64,000 nt of DNA from Methylobacterium currus. GTDB taxonomy: Bacteria > Pseudomonadota > Alphaproteobacteria > Rhizobiales > Beijerinckiaceae. Below, piece by piece: positions 9,032-18,855 of this stretch. The stretch is taken from NCBI RefSeq assembly GCF_003058325.1, contig NZ_CP028843.1:5933001-5997000 (forward strand). The letters are read 5' to 3'. The translations under genes were made by a program, and so were the position numbers. The notes beneath the pieces were generated by a model that ran no database searches, was not told where the DNA came from, and worked only from the letters and a program-made list of their open reading frames with translations. How positions within the stretch are numbered: the first letter of the stretch is position 1; each line of letters begins with the position of its first letter.

Positions 9032-9216
9032 GGCGGTGGGTCCTCGGTGCGTGGCGTTGGCTCCGCGTCATATGCCGCCGCGCATCGTGCCGAACAGCCC
9101 CGGGCCGGGGACCGATCTTTTCGGTCGGCACCAACCATCGTCGGGTTCACCCGACGTGCCGCCGCGTGCGACACTGCCGCCAAACGAACGGGACGGTTTG
9201 CGGGGGGACCAACGCC

Positions 9217-10026
9217 ATGCTGCTCTACGAGCACCCGCTCTCGTCCTATGCGCAGAAGGTCAAGATCGCCCTGCGCGAGAAGGGCGTGGCCTTCACGGCC
9301 GAGCTGCCGGAGACCTTCGGGACCGGCCGGAGCGACGGTCGGTTCGCGGCGGCCAATCCCCGCACCGAGGTGCCGGTGCTGGTCGACGGCGATGTCAGCA
9401 TCTTCGAATCGACCGTGATCCTCGAATACATCGAGGAACGCTGGCCCGAGCCGCCGCTGCTGCCTGGCGATCCCGCCGCCCGCGCCGTCGCCCGCATGAC
9501 CGAGGAGGTCTGCGACACCCAGTACGAGGCGGTGAACTGGGGCTTCGGCGAGATCCTGTGGTTCCGCCGCGCCACCGGGGCGCTCGCCGACCATCTGCGC
9601 GCTGAAGCCGCGGCACAGACGAAAGTGTTGCAGGACTGGCTGACCGGCCGCCTCGGCGACGCACCGTGGTTCGGGGGCGAGCGTTTCGGCTGGGCCGACG
9701 CGGCGGTGGCCCCGATGGTCAACCGCTCGGCGCATTACGGGCTCGGCCCGGCGGAGGGCAGCCGGCTCGCGCGCTGGCACGCCCGGATGTGCGAGCGCCC
9801 CTCGGTCGCGGAGACCTTTCGGGAGTTCGACGCGGCGGCGGCCCGGATGGCGGAGGCCGCCGACCTCTACACCACCGGGGGACGCCGGCGGGAATACCGC
9901 GACCACCGCCTCGAATGGATGGTGAAGTCCGGCGGCGTCGAGGTGGTGCTGGCGGGCCTGCGCGACCGCACCATCCGCTTTCCCTGGCCGGAGGCCGACC
10001 TTCGGCCCGCGGGCGACGCGCCCTGA
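9217..10026 (+). CDS. glutathione S-transferase family protein
   Basis: 269 residues from the ATG at 9217. A thioredoxin-fold N-terminal domain (about 1-80: HPLSSYAQKVKIALREKG, EVPVLVDG, FESTVILEYIEERWP) is joined to an all-alpha C-terminal domain with the GST pattern FGWADAAVAPMV. Ser6/Ser7 or Tyr8 near the N-terminus may be the catalytic residue. The last 40 residues extend beyond the usual GST fold. It lies 50 bases before a TRAP permease gene on the same strand, which may be fortuitous. The substrate is unknown. Confidence 0.85.
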   Translation: MLLYEHPLSSYAQKVKIALREKGVAFTAELPETFGTGRSDGRFAAANPRTEVPVLVDGDVSIFESTVILEYIEERWPEPPLLPGDPAARAVARMTEEVCDTQYEAVNWGFGEILWFRRATGALADHLRAEAAAQTKVLQDWLTGRLGDAPWFGGERFGWADAAVAPMVNRSAHYGLGPAEGSRLARWHARMCERPSVAETFREFDAAAARMAEAADLYTTGGRRREYRDHRLEWMVKSGGVEVVLAGLRDRTIRFPWPEADLRPAGDAP

Positions 10027-10076
10027 CGCCCCCCCACTCGAGACAACACGCTTCGCTCCGCCCCCCGGGAGACCCC

Positions 10077-10679
10077 ATGCACCCCCTGCGCATCCTCGAC
10101 CGCCTCGAGGAGATCCTGATCGCGAGCCTGATGGCGGGCGCGACGCTTCTGATCTTCGTCGCCGTCGTGCACCGCTACGCGTCGGGCATCGACGCGCTCT
10201 ATTCCATCACCGCCGCGATCCACCTCTCCTGGGCCCAGGAGCTGTGCATCTACATGTTCGTCTGGATGGCGAAGTTCGGCGCCGCCTATGGCGTGCGCAC
10301 CGGCATCCATGTCGGCGTCGACGTGGCGGTGAACCAGCTGCCTCCGGCCTGGCGCAACCGGATCGTGCTGTTCGGCCTCCTCTGCGGCGCCCTGTTCACC
10401 GCGATCGTCGGCACGATGGGAGCGCGCTTCGTCTACGGCCTCGTCGATACCGACCAGACCACGCCGGACCTCGAGCTGCCGAGCTGGATCGTCTACCTGG
10501 CGATCCCCTTGGGCTCCTACCTGATGTGCTTCCGCTTCCTGCAGGTAGCGTGGAGCTTCTGGCGCACCGGAGAGCTGCCCCACCACGATCCGGGCCATGT
10601 CGAGGGCGTTGTCGAGAGCCCGCACGCCGCACAGGACCTCGCTGCCGAGGAAGCCCGCACCGGAGGCCCTGCCCGATGA
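10077..10679 (+). CDS. dctQ: TRAP transporter small permease subunit
   Basis: 200 residues, with four predicted membrane helices. The start at 10077 has a GGGAG site six bases upstream. It has the DctQ pattern (LDRLEEILIASLMAGATLLIF, then SWAQELCIYMFVWMAKFGAAYGVR, then HVGVDV). It forms the small membrane subunit of a tripartite Na+-driven solute importer. Its stop overlaps the start of the large subunit (ATGA), so the two are translationally coupled. No periplasmic DctP gene is found nearby. Confidence 0.92.
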   Translation: MHPLRILDRLEEILIASLMAGATLLIFVAVVHRYASGIDALYSITAAIHLSWAQELCIYMFVWMAKFGAAYGVRTGIHVGVDVAVNQLPPAWRNRIVLFGLLCGALFTAIVGTMGARFVYGLVDTDQTTPDLELPSWIVYLAIPLGSYLMCFRFLQVAWSFWRTGELPHHDPGHVEGVVESPHAAQDLAAEEARTGGPAR

Positions 10680-12001
10680 ACGCTGCCATCATCTTCGGGC
10701 TGCTGATCGCCCTGATGCTCACCGGCATGCCGATCTCGATCGCGCTCGGCCTCTCGGTGCTCACCTTCCTGTTCACCATGACCACCGTGCCGATCGAGGC
10801 GGTGGCGCTCAAGCTGTTCACCGGGATCGAGAATTTCGAGATCATGGCGATCCCGTTCTTCATCCTGTCGGGCAACTTCCTGACCCATGGCGGCGTCGCC
10901 CGGCGGATGATCAACTTCGCCACCGCGATGGTCGGCCACTGGCACGGCGGCCTGGGGCTGGCCGGTGTCATGGCCTGCGCGCTCTTCGCCGCCATCTCGG
11001 GATCGAGCCCGGCCACCGTGGTGGCGATCGGATCGATCATCCTGCCCGCCATGGTGGCGCAAGGGTTTCCCAAGCGCTTCGGCGCCGGGGTGATCACCAC
11101 CTCGGGGGCGCTCGGCATCCTGATCCCGCCCTCGATCGTCATGGTGATGTACTCGGTGGCGACGAGCGGCGCGGTGGTGTTCGGGCCCGACGGCCAGCGC
11201 GTCTCCTCGGCCTCGATCTCGACGCTCTTCGTCGCGGGCGTGATCCCGGGCCTGATGCTGGCCGCTTTGCTCGGCCTCACCACCTGGTACCGCGCGCGCA
11301 AGTTCGGCTATCCGCGGATGCCGAAGGCCACGTGGCGCGACCGCTGGGTCGCGTTCCGCAAGTCGGTCTGGGGCCTCTTGCTGATCGTCCTGGTGCTGGG
11401 CGGCATCTATAGCGGCGCCTTCACGCCGACCGAGGCCGCGGCGGTCAGCGCCGTCTACGCCTTCGTGATCGCGCTGTTCGTCTACCGCGACCTCACCTGG
11501 CGCGACGTGCCGCGGGTGCTGCTCGATTCGGCGAACATGAGCGCGATGCTGCTCTACATCATCACCAACGCGGTGCTGTTCTCGTTCCTGATGACGAGCG
11601 AGCAGATCCCGCAGGCGATGGCGAGCTGGATCACCGGGGCCGGCCTCAACTGGGTGGTGTTCCTGCTGATCGTCAACCTGCTGCTGCTCGTCGCCGGCAA
11701 CGTGATGGAGCCGTCCTCGATCGTCCTCATCATGGCGCCGATCCTGTTCCCGATCGCCGCCAAGCTCGGCATCGATCCGGTGCATTTCGGCATCCTGATC
11801 GTGGTCAACATGGAGGTCGGCATGTGCCACCCGCCGGTCGGCCTCAATCTCTACGTCGCGTCGGGCATCACCCGCATGGGCATCACGGAGCTGACCGTCG
11901 CGGTCTGGCCGTGGCTCCTGACCATGCTGATCTTCCTCGTCATCGTGACCTACGTCCCGGCGATCTCGCTGTGGCTGCCGCGGTTCCTCGGCATGATGTG
12001 A
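10676..12001 (+). CDS. dctM: TRAP transporter large permease subunit
   Basis: 441 residues of almost continuous membrane helices (about 12). DctM/SiaM-type motifs are present: AIPFFILSGNFLTHGG, SGSSPATVVAIGSIILPAM, GALGILIPPSIVMVMY, FTPTEAAAVSAVYA, and a final GMCHPPVGLNLYVASGIT. It is the transport channel of a TRAP importer for an organic acid or similar solute. The start overlaps dctQ by four bases. The substrate depends on the missing binding protein and so cannot be inferred. Confidence 0.94.
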   Translation: MNAAIIFGLLIALMLTGMPISIALGLSVLTFLFTMTTVPIEAVALKLFTGIENFEIMAIPFFILSGNFLTHGGVARRMINFATAMVGHWHGGLGLAGVMACALFAAISGSSPATVVAIGSIILPAMVAQGFPKRFGAGVITTSGALGILIPPSIVMVMYSVATSGAVVFGPDGQRVSSASISTLFVAGVIPGLMLAALLGLTTWYRARKFGYPRMPKATWRDRWVAFRKSVWGLLLIVLVLGGIYSGAFTPTEAAAVSAVYAFVIALFVYRDLTWRDVPRVLLDSANMSAMLLYIITNAVLFSFLMTSEQIPQAMASWITGAGLNWVVFLLIVNLLLLVAGNVMEPSSIVLIMAPILFPIAAKLGIDPVHFGILIVVNMEVGMCHPPVGLNLYVASGITRMGITELTVAVWPWLLTMLIFLVIVTYVPAISLWLPRFLGMM

Positions 12002-12058
12002 GATCCTGCCACGACCCTGTAGGCTCCGGGAGGCGTCACATCCACCCGGAGTTCCACC

Positions 12059-12637
12059 ATGGCTCTCGTCATCCCGGTCATCCTCGGCTCGGTGCGCCAG
12101 GGGCGCAGCGGCCTGCGCGCCGCCCGCTACGTCGCGGGCGCCCTCGCGTCCCGCGGCCACGAGGCGCCCGTGGTCGATCCGGCCGAACTGGCCCTGCCCC
12201 TGCTCACGCGGATGTACAAGGAATATCCCAAGGGCGAGGCGCCGGAGCCGCTGGAGCGGCTGGCGACGCTACTCCGCCGGTCGGACGCCTTCGTGGTGGT
12301 CTCGGCGGAGTACAACCACAGCATCCCGCCGGCCCTGTCGAACACCCTCGACCACTTCCTGGAGGAGTATTTCTGGCGGCCCTCCGCCATCGTCTGCTAC
12401 TCCGCCGGCCGCTACGGCGGCGTCCGGGCGGCGATGCAGCTGCGCGCCATGCTGGGCGAGCTCGGCACGCCGAGCATCCCCTCCCTGCTGCCGATCCCCG
12501 AGATCCAGAAGGCGCTCGACGAGGAGGGCCGCCCGCTCCAGCCCTGGCTGGAGCGCCCGGCCGGGCGGTTCCTCGACGAATTGACGTGGTACGCCGAGGC
12601 GCTGCGGGACAAGCGGCAAGGCGGCGTTCCGTACTGA
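12059..12637 (+). CDS. NADPH-dependent FMN reductase family flavoprotein
   Basis: 192 residues with a flavodoxin-like fold. The phosphate-binding loop is GSVRQGRSGLRAARYV near the N-terminus. The isoalloxazine-contact motif is SAEYNHSIPPALSNTLDHF (about residues 82-100). These match the chromate/quinone/azo-reductase branch of NAD(P)H:FMN reductases. It probably reduces quinones or other acceptors in the cytosol. The gene starts 57 bases after dctM on the same strand and could be cotranscribed, but a functional link is not evident. Confidence 0.88.
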   Translation: MALVIPVILGSVRQGRSGLRAARYVAGALASRGHEAPVVDPAELALPLLTRMYKEYPKGEAPEPLERLATLLRRSDAFVVVSAEYNHSIPPALSNTLDHFLEEYFWRPSAIVCYSAGRYGGVRAAMQLRAMLGELGTPSIPSLLPIPEIQKALDEEGRPLQPWLERPAGRFLDELTWYAEALRDKRQGGVPY

Positions 12638-12734
12638 GCGGGGCGTTCGCTTCGGCGGCCACCGAAGCGTCCGCGGCATGCGCAGGGCTACCGTCCGGCA
12701 CCGGCCATCGATCGGCGCCGGAGGGGACTCGACC

Positions 12735-13154
12735 ATGAGCGCAGACACCGCCATCCGCCACATCCACGAGCAGTGGCACGAGACCGTCACGCGTCGCGAC
12801 ATCGACGGGTTGATGGCGCTCTACGCTGAGGATGCCGTCTTCGAGAGTCCGCTGGTCCGGGTGGCCCGGCCTGAGGGCGGCACCGGGATCCTCGAGGGCA
12901 GGACCGCGATCCGGGTCTTCTTCGAGGACGGGTTCCGGTCGCCGGAGAACGGCCTCGGCCGCTGGTACCGCACGAACGTCGTCCTCTCCGAGGGGCGCCA
13001 GCTGGCGTGGGAATATCCGCGCGAGACGCCCGACGGCGACCAGATCGACCTGGTGGAGATGATCGACCTGTCCGCCAATGGGCTCATCGCCCATCATCGG
13101 GTCTACTGGGGCTGGGTCGGGGTCGGGACGCTGTCGCGCCTGCTCCCGCGATAA
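12735..13154 (+). CDS. SnoaL-like / NTF2-fold protein
   Basis: 139 residues from the ATG at 12735, with GAGGGGA upstream. It shows the NTF2-fold pattern of SnoaL-like proteins (HEQWHETVTRRDIDGLMALYAEDAVFES, ILEGRTAIRVFFEDGF, and a final HHRVYWGWVG). Members are small cytosolic cone-shaped proteins, some acting as isomerases or hydrolases and others only binding ligands. Nothing here identifies the substrate. It is convergent with kdsD, with only seven bases between the stops. Confidence 0.75.
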   Translation: MSADTAIRHIHEQWHETVTRRDIDGLMALYAEDAVFESPLVRVARPEGGTGILEGRTAIRVFFEDGFRSPENGLGRWYRTNVVLSEGRQLAWEYPRETPDGDQIDLVEMIDLSANGLIAHHRVYWGWVGVGTLSRLLPR

Positions 13155-13161
13155 CCCGGCG

Positions 13162-14205
13162 TCAGACCACTCCCGCCCGCAGGATGTCGTGGATGTGCAG
13201 GATGCCGACCGGGCGTCCGCGCTCCACCGCGAACAGGGCGGTGATCTGGCTGCGGTTCATCAGCTCCAGGGCGGCGCTGGCGAAGGTGCCGGGGGTCGTG
13301 GTGATCGGCGCGGGCGTCATGACCTCCTCGACCCGGCGGGCGAGGAGGTCGCTGTGGCCGTCGCCCCGGCTCATGTGGCGGCGCACGTCGCCGTCGGTGA
13401 TCATGCCGACGAGCCGGCCGCCCTCGTCGACAATGCCGGCGCAGCCGAAGCGCTTGCCCATCACGGCGATCAGCGCCTCCGAGACCCGGATGCCGCGGGG
13501 CACCAGCGGCATCTCCTCGCCGGCATGCATCAGCTGGGCCACGGTCTTGAGCCGGGCCGCGAGCTTGCCGCCGGGGTGGAAGACCTTGAAGTCGCTGGCC
13601 GAGAAGCCGCGGCGCTCGAGAAGCGCTACCGCGAGCGCGTCGCCGAGCGCGAGCTGGATCACGCTCGACGAGGTCGGCGCGAGGTTGTGCGGGCAGGCCT
13701 CCTTCACCAGCGGCAGCGGCAGCAGGATGTCGGCGGCCTGGCCGAGCGTGCTGCCCGGGTTCGCGGTCATGCCGATCAGCGTCACGGCGAAGCGCTTGGC
13801 GAAGCTGATGAGGTCGCCGAGCTCGGTCGTCTCGCCCGACCAGGACAGGGCGATGACGATGTCCTGCGAGGTGATCATCCCGAGGTCGCCGTGGCTGGCC
13901 TCGCTCGGGTGGATGAAGGAGGCCGGCGTGCCGGTGGAGGCCAGCGTCGAGGCGATCTTGCGCCCGATATGGCCGCTCTTGCCGATGCCCGACACGATCA
14001 CCCGGCCCGGGATGTCATGGATCGCCGCGACGGCGGCGCCGAAGCCGGCCTTCAGCTCGTGGTCGAGGGCGCGGGCGAGGGTCACGAGCGCCTCGGCCTC
14101 GGTGCGGACGCTGCGGATGGCGGAGAAATGCGCCGCCTCGACCACCTCGCCCGCAGCCGCGCCGCGCGCCGGCTCGTAGCTCTCAGCCCGGTTCGAACTC
14201 TCCAT
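13162..14205 (-). CDS. kdsD: arabinose-5-phosphate isomerase (SIS + two CBS domains)
   Basis: 347 residues. A SIS sugar-isomerase domain (about 40-185: RVIVSGIGKSGHIGRKIASTLASTGTPA, HPSEASHGDLGMI, ALSWSGETTEL, SSSVIQLALGDALA) is followed by two CBS domains (about 215-340; VGMITDGDVRRH). This is the KpsF/GutQ/KdsD layout. The enzyme turns ribulose-5-phosphate into arabinose-5-phosphate, the first step to KDO for lipopolysaccharide. The start is supported by GAGGAG before the ATG at 14205. It lies downstream of the BoxR-like gene on the same strand but behind a strong hairpin, so it probably has its own promoter. Confidence 0.93.
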   Translation of the reverse strand: MESSNRAESYEPARGAAAGEVVEAAHFSAIRSVRTEAEALVTLARALDHELKAGFGAAVAAIHDIPGRVIVSGIGKSGHIGRKIASTLASTGTPASFIHPSEASHGDLGMITSQDIVIALSWSGETTELGDLISFAKRFAVTLIGMTANPGSTLGQAADILLPLPLVKEACPHNLAPTSSSVIQLALGDALAVALLERRGFSASDFKVFHPGGKLAARLKTVAQLMHAGEEMPLVPRGIRVSEALIAVMGKRFGCAGIVDEGGRLVGMITDGDVRRHMSRGDGHSDLLARRVEEVMTPAPITTTPGTFASAALELMNRSQITALFAVERGRPVGILHIHDILRAGVV

Positions 14206-14349
14206 CGTGCTCCTCGACCCCGACGCGTTCCCTATCAGAGCCGATGAGCCTGCCGACTCATTTGCGGCCAGAATGCGTGCGGTCTGCCGCGGCGACGGCG
14301 ATTTTCCGAAAAGCCCGCGCCGTCTGTGGCGGCCGGGCCTCAGCGTCTC

Positions 14350-14405
14350 TCACGACACTCCCGATCACCGGCGCCGCTCGCGATGGCGCGGCGGGAGTGT
14401 CGTGA
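14350..14405 (-). terminator. strong hairpin downstream of the BoxR-like gene
   Basis: A perfect 13-base inverted repeat (TCACGACACTCCC at 14350-14362, GGGAGTGTCGTGA at 14393-14405) encloses a further G/C-rich inner stem. It starts eight bases beyond the stop of the gene ending at 14413. No clear T-run follows, so it may act as a Rho-assisted terminator or RNA-stabilising hairpin. Confidence 0.6.
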
Positions 14406-14412
14406 CATGTGC

Positions 14413-15357
14413 TCAAGCCCCGCGCCGCGTGCCGCCGAGATAGCCCTCGACCAGGCCGGTCAGCTCGGCGGCGGTCTCGGCGACGGTGTGGTCGGCGGTG
14501 TCGATCACCGCGCGGGCCCGGGCATAGAGCGGCTCGCGGCTCATCAGCACGGCCCGGATCTCCCGCAGCGCGTTGTCGCTGTCGGGCATCCGGGCCTGGG
14601 CGAGGCCCTTGGCGGCCTGCTCGCGCACCCGATGGATGTGCTCCTCAGGCCGCGCCTTGAGCCAGACGGTGAAGAACGACGAGAGCAGCAGGTCGAAGGT
14701 GACCGGCTCGGCGACGATGCCGCCGCCGGTCGCCAGCACCATCGGGCCTGGCCGCTCGGCGAGCTGGCGCAGGGCCCCCTGCTCCAGGCGGCGATAGGTC
14801 TCCTGGCCATAGATCGCGAAGATCTCCGCCACCGACAGGCCGTTCTCGCGCTCGATCTCGCGGTTGAGCTCGACGAAGGTCCAGCCCATCCGCTCGGCGA
14901 GGATCCGCCCGAGGGTCGACTTGCCGGCGCCGCGCAGGCCGATCAGCGCGACGCGCTGCGTCGGCCCCTCCCCGGGCGCCGCCGCGCCCGAGAGCACGCG
15001 CTTGGCCTCGGCGACCTGGTCGGGCCCGGCCTTGGCCAGCAGGTCGCGCACCACCGGCCAGTCCGGCGGGCTCTCGACCGCGGCGATCAGGTCCTCGAGC
15101 CGCACCCCCATGGCGAGCGCCACCCGGCGGAGGAGGATGATCGAGACGTTGCCCTGCCCGCCCTCGAGCTGGGCGATGTAGCGCTCCGACAGCCCGGAGG
15201 TCTGCGACAGAACCTTGCGCGACATCGCCCGCACCGCCCGCATGGTGCGGACGCGCTGGCCGAGGACCGCCAGGAACTCCGATTCCGGGTCGTCCGCTTC
15301 GGTGGCGCCGGCCAGGGGCTCGTCCGAGCCCGGGCGCGGTCCGTTCTTGCTGGGCAT
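14413..15357 (-). CDS. boxR: BoxR/BzdR-type transcriptional regulator (XRE HTH fused to shikimate-kinase fold)
   Basis: 314 residues. An XRE-type helix-turn-helix (about 29-90: LGQRVRTMRAVRAMSRKVL, LSERYIAQLEGGQGNVSI) is linked to a shikimate-kinase-like domain (130-310). The Walker A motif GLRGAGKST lies at 140-148, with GGGIV later. This is the layout of BzdR and BoxR, which repress benzoate genes and use the kinase-like domain to sense benzoyl-CoA, not to phosphorylate shikimate. The neighbouring thiolase on the same strand fits aromatic degradation. The box pathway genes themselves are not in the window. A plain shikimate kinase is unlikely because of the HTH. Confidence 0.85.
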   Translation of the reverse strand: MPSKNGPRPGSDEPLAGATEADDPESEFLAVLGQRVRTMRAVRAMSRKVLSQTSGLSERYIAQLEGGQGNVSIILLRRVALAMGVRLEDLIAAVESPPDWPVVRDLLAKAGPDQVAEAKRVLSGAAAPGEGPTQRVALIGLRGAGKSTLGRILAERMGWTFVELNREIERENGLSVAEIFAIYGQETYRRLEQGALRQLAERPGPMVLATGGGIVAEPVTFDLLLSSFFTVWLKARPEEHIHRVREQAAKGLAQARMPDSDNALREIRAVLMSREPLYARARAVIDTADHTVAETAAELTGLVEGYLGGTRRGA

Positions 15358-15663
15358 CGGGCTGCCTTACCGGGACCGGAGGGCGAAGCGGCGGCTTCGT
15401 CCGGGCGACGGGAGGGCGGGGCCGGAGGTGAGGCTGTAGCGGGTCATGGGATCGTCTGCGCCGCGGCGATCTCCGGAGGGAGAAGCGTCCGGGCGGTTCC
15501 TGGGGGACGGGCGAGAGTGGGCCATGCTTAGACCATGCCGCCCCGCCATGCCATGGTGCAGTGCGGGAGGACGGTGCCGATCACGGGGAATTCGCTCCTG
15601 CCCCGGACCTTTTCCACGGTGGGACGGGACGGCGATGCGTCGCCCCGCCGCGGACGCGTCCGC
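15358..15663. other. intergenic region between the BoxR-like regulator and the thiolase
   Basis: These 306 bases lie between two genes read leftwards, so they hold the regulator's promoter. They also hold the thiolase 3' flank, where a perfect 14-base palindrome GCGGACGCGTCCGC sits at 15650-15663 directly after the thiolase stop. No open frame with convincing codon use was seen. Confidence 0.4.
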
Positions 15664-16878
<1,215 letters not shown>

Positions 16879-17020
16879 GGGCTTCCCTCCCCGGCTTGAT
16901 TTCGAAAAACCGGTACGGCTGTGCGCCGGTTCGATCAAGCCCCCGGATGCGGCCGCCCCGACCCGGTGCCGGCCTTGACAGAATGTCGCGGCGCCTTGTG
17001 CGGTGCGGTCGGAACCCCCA

Positions 17021-17407
17021 ATGTTCCGCTCCGTGACCGGCCGCATCTGGACATCTCTCGCGCGTCTCTGCGCGACCGCCCTTCTCGGCCTCGGCTTCGC
17101 CCTTCTGGCGATGTCGGCGGCGGATGCCGCGTCCGGCCGTCCCGAGCCGGTCCTGCGCGCCAGCCACGGCGCCTCGCCGATGGCCAGCCTGCACGCGCAT
17201 TGGGTGAAGAGCCCGGCCTGCACCCTCACGGCGGGCGGCGTCGACAATCCCCGTCCGGACGACAGCGGTGCGGCGAGCCCGAACCTCGCCTGCCCGACCG
17301 ACGGCCCGGCCGCCTCCGCCGCCACGCTGCTGCCGCCGCGCCGCCTCGGCGCCCTGGTCCAGGCCGGTGCCGCCCTGCCCGAGCGCCCGCCGAAGGGCCG
17401 CGGCTGA
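17021..17407 (+). CDS. small secreted protein, unknown
   Basis: 128 residues from the ATG at 17021; a GTG six codons earlier is possible. It has a clear Sec signal ([25 protein letters not shown], cleavage after about residue 31). The mature part of roughly 95 residues is rich in Ala and Pro and has two cysteines ([18 protein letters not shown]) that could form a disulfide. No family was recognised. It stands 230 bases upstream of the RND efflux genes on the same strand. Confidence 0.5.
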   Translation: MFRSVTGRIWTSLARLCATALLGLGFALLAMSAADAASGRPEPVLRASHGASPMASLHAHWVKSPACTLTAGGVDNPRPDDSGAASPNLACPTDGPAASAATLLPPRRLGALVQAGAALPERPPKGRG

Positions 17408-17638
17408 CGGCCCGCCCGTCGCTTCCGTGGCGGAAGCGGACGCACCGTCACATCTCCGCCTCCGAACGCTGCGAGCCTGACGGCTCGCCGCTGCCGCGTG
17501 GCCTTAGCGCCGACGCGCGTGCCCCGAGGCTCGCCCGATTGCGAGCCAGGACCGATCTTTGCCCGACCTTTGCCCGGACGCCCGGCGGCGCGACGCGCCC
17601 CGGCCGCTTCCCGAAAACCGCGCAGGAAAGACCCGCCC

Positions 17639-18841
17639 GTGACCCAACGCCGCCGCATCCTCCTCGGAGCGACCGCCCTCTTCCTCGGGCTCGCCGCCTG
17701 CAAGCCGGCCGAGCAGGCCGCCGCCCCCGCGGCCCCGGCCGCCCCGCCGGAAGTCTCGATCGTCACGGTCAAGCACCAGCCGATCCCCTACGAGCGCGAC
17801 CTGCCGGGCCGGGCTGCCCCGACCCGCATCGCCGAGGTGCGGGCGCGCGTCGCCGGCCTCGTCATCAAGCGCACCTTCGAGCAGGGCAGCCAGGTCAAGG
17901 AGGGCGACGTCCTCTACAAGATCGACCCGATGCCGTTCCGGGCCGACCTCGCCAGCGCCGAGGCGACCCTCGCCAAGGCCGAGGCCGCCCTGGTGCTCGC
18001 GCGCCAGCAGGCCGAGCGCCTGGAGACCCTGCTCACCCGCCAGACCGCGAGCCAGGCCCAGTACGACGCCGCCTTCGCGGCCCAGAAGCAGGCCGAGGCC
18101 GAGGTCGCCGGCGCCAAGGCCGCACGCGACCGGGCCCAGCTCAATCTCGGCTACACCGACGTGCGGGCGCCGATCTCGGGCCGCATCGGCCGGGCGCTGG
18201 TCACGGAAGGGGCTCTCGTCGAGCAGGGCGGCGCCAGCAACCTGGCGACGATCCAGCAGCTCGACCCGATCTATGTCGACATCACCCAGTCGGTCGGCGA
18301 GCTGAACAAGCTGCGCCGCGACCTCGCCAGCGGCGAGCTCGACCGCCTCGCCGCCGACGTGGCGAGCGTGCGCGTGATCATGGATGACGGCTCGCTCTAT
18401 CCCGAGCCCGGCCGCCTGCTGTTCTCCGACGTGACCGCCGATCCGAGCACCGGCCAGGTGACGCTCCGTGCCGTGGTGCCGAACCCGCACGGCGAACTCT
18501 TCCCCGGCATGTATGTGCGCGCCCGGATCAAGCAGGGCATCGATTCCGACGCCATCGCGGTGCCGCAGCAGGCGGTGCACCGCTCCAACGACGGCCGCGC
18601 CCAGGTCTGGCTCGTCGGCCAGGACGAGAAGGTGGTGCTCCAGCCGGTCGAGGTCGGTCCCGTCGTCGAGGGCCAGTGGGTGATCCGCGAGGGGCTGAAG
18701 GAGGGCGACCGGGTCGTCGCCGAGGGCTTCCAGAAGATCGTCGCCGGCACGAAGGTCGCGACCGTGCCGTTCGAGACCACCACGATGGCGGCGGCCGGAG
18801 CTGGCGCCCCGTCCGCGCCCGCCTCGACCGAGCAGCGCTGA
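17639..18841 (+). CDS. RND efflux periplasmic adaptor (MFP) lipoprotein
   Basis: 400 residues from a GTG at 17639, with AGGAAA upstream. A lipoprotein signal ends in GLAAC (Cys21). The chain then has the HlyD/AcrA order: beta-barrel half, lipoyl half ([27 protein letters not shown]), alpha-hairpin ([20 protein letters not shown]), second lipoyl half ([21 protein letters not shown]) and membrane-proximal domain. It bridges the inner-membrane pump encoded next to an outer-membrane TolC-type channel. No TolC gene is present here. The gene ends 14 bases before the pump start and forms one operon with it. Confidence 0.92.
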   Translation: MTQRRRILLGATALFLGLAACKPAEQAAAPAAPAAPPEVSIVTVKHQPIPYERDLPGRAAPTRIAEVRARVAGLVIKRTFEQGSQVKEGDVLYKIDPMPFRADLASAEATLAKAEAALVLARQQAERLETLLTRQTASQAQYDAAFAAQKQAEAEVAGAKAARDRAQLNLGYTDVRAPISGRIGRALVTEGALVEQGGASNLATIQQLDPIYVDITQSVGELNKLRRDLASGELDRLAADVASVRVIMDDGSLYPEPGRLLFSDVTADPSTGQVTLRAVVPNPHGELFPGMYVRARIKQGIDSDAIAVPQQAVHRSNDGRAQVWLVGQDEKVVLQPVEVGPVVEGQWVIREGLKEGDRVVAEGFQKIVAGTKVATVPFETTTMAAAGAGAPSAPASTEQR

Positions 18842-18855
18842 GGGAGGGCACCACG

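Noticed and set aside
14413..15357. Plain shikimate kinase (AroK) annotation
   Set aside because: The kinase-like part is preceded by an XRE DNA-binding domain, which fits the BoxR/BzdR regulators better, and no aroB lies beside it.
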